Shown here in pieces: positions 25,593 through 33,081 of a stretch of 64,000 nucleotides of DNA (positions are counted from its first letter, which is position 1; the number at the start of each line of letters is the position of its first letter). The stretch lies in the NCBI GenBank assembly GCA_002083825.1, contig DAZV01000030.1:62001-126000 (forward strand). The letters run 5' to 3'. A model generated the notes under the pieces. The model saw only the letters and a program-made list of their open reading frames with translations, ran no database searches and was not told where the DNA came from. This DNA comes from Candidatus Sericytochromatia bacterium S15B-MN24 CBMW_12 (GTDB taxonomy: Bacteria > Cyanobacteriota > Sericytochromatia > S15B-MN24 > UBA4093). The position numbers were made by a program, and so were the translations under genes.

Positions 25593-25625
25593 TGCAAAAA
25601 AGACCGACAAGCGTGACTTTTTGCA
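25593..25625. terminator. AT-rich inverted repeat after abiEii
   Basis: TGCAAAAA (25593-25600) and TTTTTGCA (25618-25625) form a perfect stem around 17 bases, 28 bp after the toxin stop. It could end the abiE transcript, or mark the edge of the following transposase debris. Confidence 0.5.
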
Positions 25626-25639
25626 GGCGATGGATACGG

Positions 25640-25954
25640 TTGGATGGTCCCTCGCTGATTGCGACGGGCGCGGAGACTCACAGCTTTCCCAGCGAAGAGG
25701 TGAAGCGGATCCCCGGGGTCTCCATCCCGACCAAGGGCAAGAAGCCGCATCCCGACAAAAAGAAGCCCTACTTCAAGAGACTACAACAAAGGCGGGCCGG
25801 GATTGAACCGGTGATAGGCCACCTGAAGAGCGACCATCGCATGGATTGCAGCCGCTACTAGGGATTCGAGGGGGACAAGATGAACGTCTCCTGGGCGGCG
25901 CTTGCCTGGAATACCAAGAAATGGGCCAGGGGTGCCAAGAAAGGGGGGGAATAG
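25640..25954 (+). pseudogene. IS5-like transposase C-terminal remnant
   Basis: The frame encodes KGKKPHPDKKKPYFKRLQQR, then RAGIEPVIGHLKSDHRM. This is the glutamate-bearing last part of a DDE transposase of the IS5 type. A TAG at 25859-25861 interrupts it just before GFEGDKMNVSWAALAW, after which the family pattern resumes to 25954. The first two catalytic aspartates and everything N-terminal are missing, so the element is dead. Confidence 0.75.
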
Positions 25955-26051
25955 GCTGGGCAGGAGGCCCGGAAAGGGTCGATCAGGAACAAAAAGCGAA
26001 AACTCCTTCGAAGATCATCGGGATTGCCCGCCGAGGAACACCCCCGATCGT

Positions 26052-26258
26052 CGGCAAAACCTATTTTTCAGGACCGACTACCTATCCTACGGCAATCGGC
26101 AGGCGGTTCACGGCCGGGTCTTTCAGACCCTCGATGAGGTGAGAGAAGCAGTCGGAAATTTCATCAGGCAGTACCACGAGCAGTGGCGGGTCGAGAAGAT
26201 CGCCCCCATGACCCCACGTGAAGCTCGCGATCAGTGGTCAAGCTACATGGCCGCGTAA
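26052..26258 (+). pseudogene. IS3-like transposase C-terminal remnant
   Basis: The frame reads GRVFQTLDEVREAVGNFIRQ, then YHEQWRVEKIAPMTPREARD, typical of the end of the integrase domain in IS3-family OrfB. Only the last 60 or so residues remain, and no inverted terminal repeats can be paired around it. It follows the IS5-like scrap by about 100 bp, so at least two unrelated elements once inserted here. Confidence 0.7.
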
Positions 26259-26331
26259 CGAAAGCTTGTGTCCAGGGAACCGGGTGCGGTACACCATGGC
26301 GGCGACCTTTTTTCAAGGTGCCAACCAGAAT

Positions 26332-26943
26332 TTACGCATCATTCGGGACGCTACCCCGGCTGTTGGCCGCGTTTGCGGTGAGCAGGGCCTCCAGTTGCCG
26401 CCCGACCGCGTCTAGGGGGCCTGGATCGTGCTTGGCCCGGCACAGAATCGTGGCCCCCTCCACCGCCGCCACGACGAGGATGGCGAGGTCACAGGCCTTC
26501 CGGGTGTCGGTTCCGTGGCGCATGAGGGTCTCGGCAAGCAGTTCCTCCCATCCAGAGAACACGGCTGCGGCGGTTTCCAGCAGGCGGTGTCCGTCGTCGT
26601 CCGACGCTTCCTCGGCGGCCACCGCGAGTACCGGACAACCGGCCTGGAAATCGGAACTGGTCAGGGTTTCCCGCCACAGGGCGATGAATGCCAGCAGGCC
26701 CTCCACCGGCCCCGCCTCCAGCTTCCGGCGCAGGATTTCGTGGATCGTGCCTCCCGCGTGGTGGAGGGCCTCCTTGACCAGTTGGGGCTTGCCGCCGGGG
26801 AAGTAATGGTAGGTCGAGCCCAACGGGGCGTCGGCATGCTTGGCCAGGTCACGGATGCTGGTGGCATGCAGCCCCCGGCGCCGCAGCATGTCGGAGGCGG
26901 CGACGACGAGACGGTGACGGGCCTGCGGATTCCTCGGGTTCAT
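26332..26943 (-). CDS. TetR/AcrR family repressor
   Basis: The 203-residue protein has a TetR-type N-terminal helix-turn-helix (ATSIRDLAKHADAPLGSTYH, then the YFPGGKPQLVKEAL helix). A ligand-binding helical C-terminal domain of the YxaF/LmrA kind follows (CPVLAVAAEEASDD). It is divergent from the alpha/beta hydrolase gene with an 85-bp gap holding two near-identical palindromes. It very probably represses both genes and releases them on binding a small molecule, possibly the hydrolase substrate or product. Confidence 0.88.
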   Translation of the reverse strand: MNPRNPQARHRLVVAASDMLRRRGLHATSIRDLAKHADAPLGSTYHYFPGGKPQLVKEALHHAGGTIHEILRRKLEAGPVEGLLAFIALWRETLTSSDFQAGCPVLAVAAEEASDDDGHRLLETAAAVFSGWEELLAETLMRHGTDTRKACDLAILVVAAVEGATILCRAKHDPGPLDAVGRQLEALLTANAANSRGSVPNDA

Positions 26944-26959
26944 GGGTTCGGCCTTCTTG

Positions 26960-27008
26960 CTATAACGACTGTTATAGGATAAGGTGAGGGAGTATAGCGA
27001 CTGTCATA
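26960..27008. promoter_or_regulatory. twin TetR operators
   Basis: CTATAACGACTGTTATAG (26960-26977) is a palindrome with 7-bp arms. TATAGCGACTGTCATA (26993-27008) is a second copy with two changes. The centres are about 32 bp apart, roughly three helical turns, so two dimers would sit on the same face. They cover the divergent promoter region. Confidence 0.75.
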
Positions 27009-27028
27009 ATTTATAGGCGCATCTTAGC

Positions 27029-27901
27029 ATGGACGCAACCCTCTTTCCCGGGGATGCCGAGCCCCTCACCTTGACCACCGCCGACGGCACCCGCATCGGC
27101 GCGACTCGGTTCGAGGCCCTCGGCGAATACCGCGGCACGATTATCGTGGCAGGTGCCACCGGCGTGCCGCAGGCCTTCTACCGCCGTTTCGCCGAACACG
27201 CCCGTGGGCGGGGCTTTACCGTCATGACCTTCGATTACCGAGGCATCGGCCGGTCGCGCCCACCCAGCCTGAAGGGCTTCCGGATGGACTTTCTTGATTG
27301 GGCGCGGCAGGACTTGGCCGCCGCCGTGGAGGCGATGGCCGAAGAAGGCCGCCCCCTGTTCCTGGTCGGCCATTCGTTTGGCGGCCATGCCTTTGGTCTA
27401 TTGCCCAACCACCATCGGATCGCCCGTTTCTACACCTTCGGCGTCGGCGCCGGGTGGCACGGCTGGATGCCCCGTGTCGAGAGCCTGCGCGTGCGCCTGA
27501 TGTGGAACGTGGTGCTCCCTGTCCTCAACGCGTGGAAGGGCTACTCTCCGTGGGCCATGCTGAGGATGGGCGAGGATCTGCCGCTGGACGTGTTCCGGCA
27601 GTGGCGCCGGTGGTGCCGCTTTCCCCGCTACTTCTTCGATGACCCGGCCCTACCCCGCCTCGCTGATCAGTACGCCACAGTGCGGACCCCGATCACTGCG
27701 GCCAACGCCCTCGACGACCAGTGGGCGTTGCCCCGGTCCCGCGACGCCTTTGTTTGGGCGTATCGGAATGCTCCGCTCACCAGAGTGGACATCGATCCAA
27801 GCCCCTGGCGGGGGGGGCTCGGCCACATGGGTTATTTCCGGCCTAAGGCCCACGCCCTTTGGGATGGAGTGCTAGACTGGTTCCTTTCACCCGCATTGTA
27901 G
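27029..27901 (+). CDS. alpha/beta hydrolase (serine hydrolase type)
   Basis: The 290-residue product has an alpha/beta hydrolase fold. The nucleophile elbow is VGHSFGGHAF (Ser at about 114), the oxyanion-side strand is VMTFDYRGIGRS, and a C-terminal GHMGYF supplies the likely catalytic histidine. It resembles uncharacterised hydrolases often annotated as quorum-quenching or S33-like. Substrate is unknown. No ribosome site precedes the ATG, so translation may be weak or leaderless. Control by the divergent TetR protein is likely. Confidence 0.82.
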   Translation: MDATLFPGDAEPLTLTTADGTRIGATRFEALGEYRGTIIVAGATGVPQAFYRRFAEHARGRGFTVMTFDYRGIGRSRPPSLKGFRMDFLDWARQDLAAAVEAMAEEGRPLFLVGHSFGGHAFGLLPNHHRIARFYTFGVGAGWHGWMPRVESLRVRLMWNVVLPVLNAWKGYSPWAMLRMGEDLPLDVFRQWRRWCRFPRYFFDDPALPRLADQYATVRTPITAANALDDQWALPRSRDAFVWAYRNAPLTRVDIDPSPWRGGLGHMGYFRPKAHALWDGVLDWFLSPAL

Positions 27902-27934
27902 CGGGAGTCGGGTCCAATAAACCGGGTCAATCCC

Positions 27935-28072
27935 AAGAATGGGAAGCACTGAATTCACCACGGCTACCACCTTCCACCGGAGGCCTTTCGCTTGGTCGGG
28001 CGCATGTCGACCGACGGAGTTCTGGCGTCATCAAGAAGCGCATCGAAGCGATCGACGACGTAGATCGTACCG
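27935..28072. repeat. 138-bp direct repeat, copy B
   Basis: Partner of 22636-22773, about 96% identical by eye. Compared with copy A, about 59 bp of the NHL remnant are missing just after it, while about 42 bp before the response-regulator end are retained. The copies have therefore lost different pieces. Confidence 0.9.
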
Positions 28073-28122
28073 CATAGCCCATGCTGCTTCCGGCTCGGGG
28101 CGTCACGGTCGATTTCCAGCCG

Positions 28123-28833
28123 TCAAAGCTCATCGGTTCGGGCTTCCGGGAAAATCAGGCGGTAGCCACGGGCGTGAAGGGTGGTCAGGTAGCGGGGGCG
28201 ATCGGGTGCCGGTTCGATGGCGCGCCGCAGCTTGACTATCAAGTTATCGACGGTGCGATCATTCACCACTTGCCCGACGCCCCAGACCTCGTCGATGAGG
28301 CGATCGCGGCTGACGGCCCGCCCCTCGGCACGGGCCAGTACCTGCAGGATCTCGATGGCGCGAGCCGGCATGTCGAGGGCTACTCCGGCTTTGCGAAGCT
28401 CCAAGCGCTGAAAATCGACCGTGACTTCCCCCAGCCTCAGCGTCTCTGCCGCAGTGGCGGTGACCGGACGGCTGCGGCGCAACACGGCCTGGATTCGTCC
28501 CATCAGTTCCAGGAGGCTGAAGGGCTTGGTCACGTAGTCGTCCACGCCCAGTTCGAACCCCAGGACCTTGTCGACTTCGGAACCCTTTGCCGAAACCATG
28601 ATGACCGGGACCGAACGACCTTCGGCACGCAGGCTTCGCAGGACCTCGAAGCCGCTGATTTCCGGTAACATGACATCCAGGAGTATCAGGTCGGGGTTGG
28701 CTTCTCGCGCCTTGATCAGCCCTTCCGGGCCGGTCTCTGCCGCGATCGCCTCGAATCCCTTTGCCCGCATGAGATCGACCAGACCGCGGAGCACGGCGCG
28801 ATCGTCCTCCACGATCAAGATGCGTTCGGTCAT
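28123..28833 (-). CDS. OmpR/PhoB-family response regulator
   Basis: The 236-residue protein has a receiver domain with the acidic pair EDD (9-11), the phosphorylated aspartate in LLDVMLP (Asp53) and the KPF lysine (about 106). A linker and a C-terminal winged helix follow, with RTVDNLIVKLRRAI and ARGYRL. It should bind direct-repeat DNA when phosphorylated. Its start overlaps the stop of the kinase gene by four bases, so the pair is translationally coupled. Its 3-prime end is duplicated at 22861-22915. Confidence 0.93.
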   Translation of the reverse strand: MTERILIVEDDRAVLRGLVDLMRAKGFEAIAAETGPEGLIKAREANPDLILLDVMLPEISGFEVLRSLRAEGRSVPVIMVSAKGSEVDKVLGFELGVDDYVTKPFSLLELMGRIQAVLRRSRPVTATAAETLRLGEVTVDFQRLELRKAGVALDMPARAIEILQVLARAEGRAVSRDRLIDEVWGVGQVVNDRTVDNLIVKLRRAIEPAPDRPRYLTTLHARGYRLIFPEARTDEL

Positions 28834-30455
28834 GCGTCTTGCCGCTTCGGAAACACGAGGCGAAAGGTCGTTCCCGTTCCCCCTTGGCTGGAAACCTCCA
28901 CGCGGCCGGCGTGGGCCTTCATGTAGTCGCTCACGAGCGCGAGGCCCAGCCCACTGCCGCCCGTACGCTCCGCCGCTTCGCCCACCCGGTAGAAGGGCTT
29001 GAAGATCTGGCGTTGTTCACGTTCGGGAATGCCGGGGCCGAAGTCCTGCACCTCCAAGGTGATGGCGACGGGCGTCTCCGCGGCGCGAACGATCACCTTC
29101 CGGCCGGACGTTGCGTACTTGAGGGCGTTCGAGAGCAGGTTGATCACGCTCCTTACCACGGCGTCGCGATCCATCGAGAACATCAGTCCCGCCGGAACGG
29201 CGACCTCCAGCGTCATGCCGGCCTGCGTGAAGGGCAGGGTCATGGTGCCGACGGCTTCCTGCACCACCTCGGAGAGTGCCACCGGGGCGAACTGGAAGCT
29301 CCGACGGTGTCCAGTGAGGCGCGCGTAGTCGAGCACGTTGTCGATCAGGTGGGTGAGGCGATCGCACTCCTGCACCACGGTTTGCAGGTAACTGGCGTGT
29401 TGTTCGGGATCGCGCATCAGCCCTTCCTGCATCATCTCGGCGTAGAGCTTGATCGTCGTGAGCGGGGTCCTCATCTCGTGGGAGACCCCCGAGACGAAGT
29501 TCGACTGGGCCAGGTAAAGGGCACGGTCGTGGGAGAGGCCGATGCCGTGACGGATGGTCAGAGAGGTCGAAAAAACTCCCAGGATGGCGAGGAAAGCGAT
29601 CGCAATCATGACGCGCAGATCCCACTCGGCGGTTAGCTCGGCCGCTCTGGCGGAAGCGAGACTCAAGTGAGCGAAGCTCAGAGCAGGCACGGGCCGTTCA
29701 GGTTTCAAGATCGGAGAATCCCAAACGTCCAGATCACTCCAAAACGATACGGTCCCGGTCAGATTGTTTCGGGAAATCGCCAGTTCAGCGAAGCGATCGA
29801 CTGCGCCGAAATCCGGTTCAAACCCCAGGTAGCCGACCCCCCCGTCACCCATGAGAAAGAGACTTGGATGGTGCATGTCTCCTGGGACGAGATGAAACTT
29901 GAAATCGTGCGGATCGCGTTTGGAAGAGACATGCCACCGATTGCGTAAGGTGTCGCTCGTATACTGAAGCCATTTCTCACGGCGCAGGGCATGAGCTTGC
30001 GGGCCCCGGTCTCGTTTTGGAGTCTTATTCAGCATATCCATGTAATCCCAGACCTGCCCCAGCACGACGGGCTTCCAGCTCTGAAGATTGACCTGCCATT
30101 CGCTGCTGGTCGCAGTGAGAGTCGCGGGATCCGTTCTTTCGACGACATAGAGATGTTTGTCAGGCGCTATGAGAAAGGCCCGACTCACCATGGGATAGCT
30201 GACCATCCGCCGTAAGGTTGGAAATGGCGAGCGGGAATCGTAGGCCATGTCATTCGGTGGCGTTTGCTGTTTAAATGCGGTTGCCAACTCGGTCCAGACG
30301 GGCTGAGCTTGATGCTCCAATTGCCGGAGGTGCCAGACGCGGTACCCGTTCGCATCGGTTCGGAAGCCTTCGGTCCAGGTCAGGGCGATCGCCCCCATCA
30401 ACGCCAGCGTGATCAGCAACGCCGCCGTGAAGCTCCAAGCCCTGTCTCGTTTCAT
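28830..30455 (-). CDS. membrane sensor histidine kinase
   Basis: The 541-residue protein has an N-terminal transmembrane helix (about 8-28). A periplasmic sensor region of about 240 residues follows, then a second helix (about 265-290) and a HisKA domain with the H-box FVSGVSHEMRTPLTTIK (His326). An HATPase domain completes it (N box SVINLLSNALKYA, G boxes DFGPGIP and GGSGLGLAL). I chose the ATG at 30455 because AAGGAGACACGA precedes it; the frame is open 76 codons further upstream with no such site. It phosphorylates the regulator encoded directly after it. The signal is unknown. Confidence 0.9.
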   Translation of the reverse strand: MKRDRAWSFTAALLITLALMGAIALTWTEGFRTDANGYRVWHLRQLEHQAQPVWTELATAFKQQTPPNDMAYDSRSPFPTLRRMVSYPMVSRAFLIAPDKHLYVVERTDPATLTATSSEWQVNLQSWKPVVLGQVWDYMDMLNKTPKRDRGPQAHALRREKWLQYTSDTLRNRWHVSSKRDPHDFKFHLVPGDMHHPSLFLMGDGGVGYLGFEPDFGAVDRFAELAISRNNLTGTVSFWSDLDVWDSPILKPERPVPALSFAHLSLASARAAELTAEWDLRVMIAIAFLAILGVFSTSLTIRHGIGLSHDRALYLAQSNFVSGVSHEMRTPLTTIKLYAEMMQEGLMRDPEQHASYLQTVVQECDRLTHLIDNVLDYARLTGHRRSFQFAPVALSEVVQEAVGTMTLPFTQAGMTLEVAVPAGLMFSMDRDAVVRSVINLLSNALKYATSGRKVIVRAAETPVAITLEVQDFGPGIPEREQRQIFKPFYRVGEAAERTGGSGLGLALVSDYMKAHAGRVEVSSQGGTGTTFRLVFPKRQDA

Positions 30456-30517
30456 TCGTGTCTCCTTATGCCATCCGTCCGATGCGAGTCCATCATCTGA
30501 CGGACCGGCGTAAGGCG

Positions 30518-30557
30518 TGTCATGTCGGCATCCAAAAGCTGTCATGCAGTTGTCATG
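30518..30557. promoter_or_regulatory. Pho-box-like direct repeats upstream of the kinase
   Basis: TGTCATG occurs at 30518, 30540 and 30551. The last two form CTGTCAT-GCAG-TTGTCAT, with the 7+4+7 geometry of PhoB boxes. The first lies exactly two 11-bp units away, with a degenerate copy between. It is 63-102 bp before the kinase start and is a plausible autoregulatory site for the OmpR-type regulator. Confidence 0.6.
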
Positions 30558-31149
30558 CGCGGCAATTGGCACTTGGCAGGGAGCAAGTTTTTTGAGCCCG
30601 GAACAGGCTGACACGAGCGAGTTCATTGAGCCCACCCGGCGACAAAAAGTAAAGGCCACCTGGATAATGGTTTTGCTAAACAAAACCCAGGGGCACGACG
30701 ACGATCATAGCGCAATTTCGAGGAAAACGGTTGTCCGCCGGCGAGCATCAGGCTTGGCTCGCCGTAGTTCGGCCTGCCGTTGTTGCTGCGCAAGGGGCCT
30801 TTCGTCGAAATGGGACGCGGTCTCGCCAGGCTGGAGACCCCGAGCTAATTCCGATGGGCCTGAAGGGGGTCCTATTACCTGCGAATCCGTAATTAGCGCG
30901 GCTATTCACCTGACCGGGTGAGATCGCTATTGAGGCAACAGCTCTGGTTGGGTTACATTTACCCGTGAGGCAACACGGACAGCGCTTTTCAGCATAAGCT
31001 CGTCGCCTTGGGCGACAAGGGTAGAATGCTGGTCGAACTCGCAAAGAAAAAGCCCCAGGACCGGACCCTTGCGGGCACGATTTGTCTGGGGGGTATAATA
31101 GGATTGTAGCCCAGATCCCTGTAGGCTGTCAAGAATCGAACTTTAACCA
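30558..31149. other. non-coding stretch with gene debris
   Basis: No intact gene is supported. A hairpin GTTTTG-CTAAA-CAAAAC within CCTGG...CCAGG lies near 30660-30695. Two plus-strand fragments look like ends of lost genes: LAVVRPAVVAAQGAFRRNG (about 30730-30890) and FQHKLVALGDKGRMLVELAK (about 30978-31110). TATAAT at 31094-31099 is a possible -10 for the Abi gene. Confidence 0.4.
30935..30977. repeat. 43-bp element, copy 2
   Basis: Identical to 22922-22964. Here TGAGGCAACA begins it (30931-30940) and recurs at 30966-30975, giving a 10-bp direct repeat at 35-bp distance. Confidence 0.9.
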
Positions 31150-31848
31150 ATGGCTCATCCACCAAGTCAGTTCACTTCTATCTCTGAGGCTCTTTCAGCA
31201 GCGCGTCTGGCCCCTTACCAGACGGTCGCCGGCGATGACGTCGGCGCGTTTATTCGCTACCAGTTCAACGTCATGCTCTCCGAAGCGCTGTATCCATCGC
31301 TCCAGCTCTTGGAGGTCTTACTCCGGAACCGCTTCGAGATCCTTCTGACAGCAAAGCATGGCAACCTATGGTTCGCCAACGCAGGGTTTTTGAAGATCGT
31401 GGCCGGCCAGGCCGAGGAGAAGCAGATCCAAGATGCGGTAGGCAGCCTCACGAGGCGTGGGCGCGGCCTGTCTTCTGGCGCCGTAGTCGCCGAATTGAGC
31501 TTCGGGTTCTGGACCGGGCTGCTGGGCAACCGATACCATGGACGCTTCTGGGGGCCGGGCTGGAAGACGCTGTTCCCGCACCAGAACCTGGCAGATCCCG
31601 GTGTGGGCCTTACGCCCGTGTTCGAAAAGACGGTAAACGCCAAGTTGCGCGAGATCCGCTTCCTTCGGAACCGGGTTTTTCATCACGAACCGATCTGGAC
31701 AGATGCAAGACTCGGGGCCAAGTACCAAGATATCCGATTGTTGATCGGCTGGATCTGTCCCGAGGTGCTGCGCTGGAGCGACGAGTCGCACATGGATCGC
31801 TTTCCTGATGTCTTCCAGCGGGTCACGGGGCAGTGGAAACGGCCTTGA
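31150..31848 (+). CDS. Abi-like protein with HEPN motif
   Basis: The 232-residue product resembles the Abi_2 (AbiD/AbiF-like) family. It carries the HEPN ribonuclease motif RNxxxH as R173-N174...H178, in the phrase FLRNRVFHHEPI. A helical bundle with YPSLQLLEVLLRNRFE surrounds it. HEPN Abi proteins are thought to cleave RNA during phage infection and abort it. No partner antitoxin gene is adjacent; a small RNA partner, as reported for some AbiF-like proteins, is possible but not shown. No ribosome site is visible before the ATG. It marks the right end of the accessory zone. Confidence 0.78.
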   Translation: MAHPPSQFTSISEALSAARLAPYQTVAGDDVGAFIRYQFNVMLSEALYPSLQLLEVLLRNRFEILLTAKHGNLWFANAGFLKIVAGQAEEKQIQDAVGSLTRRGRGLSSGAVVAELSFGFWTGLLGNRYHGRFWGPGWKTLFPHQNLADPGVGLTPVFEKTVNAKLREIRFLRNRVFHHEPIWTDARLGAKYQDIRLLIGWICPEVLRWSDESHMDRFPDVFQRVTGQWKRP

Positions 31849-32019
31849 AGGACAGAGGCGAGAGCGATGGGCGGGATCTCGGCGATCATCCGGTCTTGAC
31901 GCTCACACCCTGGCCTGCTTTGCTTTTCGAGGTACGCTAGGAGCGCCTCACAGGTTCGCTCGGCCGATGATCCCTGGCGAGGTCACTTTTCGGCCCGTTT
32001 TTCTAGGAGCATTGCCGGC

Positions 32020-32793
32020 ATGGAATGGGTCATCGTCCCCCTCGTCGCCCTGATCGCGTCAGGTCTCACCCTCTACTCGGGATTCGGCTTGGGCACCCTG
32101 CTGCTGCCCGCCTTCGCGCTGTTCTTCCCCGTGAGCATCGCCGTCGCCCTCACGGCGATCGTCCACATGCTGAACAACGTCTTCAAGCTCGCCTTGGTCG
32201 GCAAGCATGCCGACCGCATGACAGTTCTTCGCTTTGGCGGCCCCGCGTTCCTGGGGGCCCTCGGGGGGGCTGCATTGTTGGTCTGGATGACGCGCCTGCC
32301 GGTGCCGTTCACGTACGAGCTGGCGGGGCACCGCTTCGACGTCTCGCTCGTGAAGGTCGTGGTCGCGGTGCTGATGATCGGCTTCGCCCTCCTGGAGGTG
32401 CTGCCGCAGTTCGAGAAGCTCGAGTTCAAGCCTCGATACCTGCCGCTTGGCGGGATCATCAGCGGCTTCTTCGGCGGTCTTTCCGGACATCAGGGCGCGC
32501 TGCGCTCGGCCTTCCTGGTGCGTTCCGGCCTGAAGAAGGAAGCCTTCATCGGCACCGGCGTCGTCATCGCCGTGGGGGTCGACCTGGCGCGCCTCTCGGT
32601 CTACGCTTCGTACTTCGCCAACACGGACATCCGCCAGCACGGGGGGATTCTGGCCGCGGCCACCGCCGCCGCGTTCTTGGGAGCCTTCGTCGGCAATCGA
32701 CTGATCGAGAAGGTCACCTATCGCGGCATCCAGCTGCTGGTGGCCGCCATGCTCGTCGTCATCGGCTTCCTGCTCGGGCTTGGGCTCATCTAA
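32020..32793 (+). CDS. TSUP family permease (TauE/SafE-like)
   Basis: The 257-residue protein is almost wholly hydrophobic, with about eight transmembrane helices in two similar halves. Each half opens with a glycine-rich helix (SGLTLYSGFGLGTLLLPAFAL and SGFFGGLSGHQGALRSAFLV). That is the TauE/SafE pattern of exporters or importers of sulfite, organosulfonates or related anions. The substrate cannot be assigned. The ATG follows AGGAGCATTGCCGGC. It is monocistronic, with a weak hairpin GTCGAGG/CCTCGAC (32812-32832) after it. Confidence 0.82.
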   Translation: MEWVIVPLVALIASGLTLYSGFGLGTLLLPAFALFFPVSIAVALTAIVHMLNNVFKLALVGKHADRMTVLRFGGPAFLGALGGAALLVWMTRLPVPFTYELAGHRFDVSLVKVVVAVLMIGFALLEVLPQFEKLEFKPRYLPLGGIISGFFGGLSGHQGALRSAFLVRSGLKKEAFIGTGVVIAVGVDLARLSVYASYFANTDIRQHGGILAAATAAAFLGAFVGNRLIEKVTYRGIQLLVAAMLVVIGFLLGLGLI

Positions 32794-33081
32794 TCCGCCG
32801 CATCGCCCGGCGTCGAGGACCTTGACCTCGACATTCAAGCGTGCGATCTTGGGGCTTGGGCTGGTTTCCTGGCAGGTCGCGCGTTTTAGCCAGAACCGAC
32901 CTGCATGAAGACCGGCCCTTGTCGATCCTGGTCATTCCATTTTTCGCCGACAAGTTTCTGGCCCCTTATCGGCGGATGAGTCTCCAGTCGTTCGTATAGA
33001 GTCCTTACGCCCCCTCGGGGTACCGAGGCGATGCGGAGCGCGGCGTTGGATCCGAGGCAATTTGCGAGAGAGGACAATCCC

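Noticed and set aside
19409..31848. prophage
   Set aside because: No capsid, portal, terminase, tail, integrase or lysis genes are present. The transposase scraps and TA genes support an island, not a phage.
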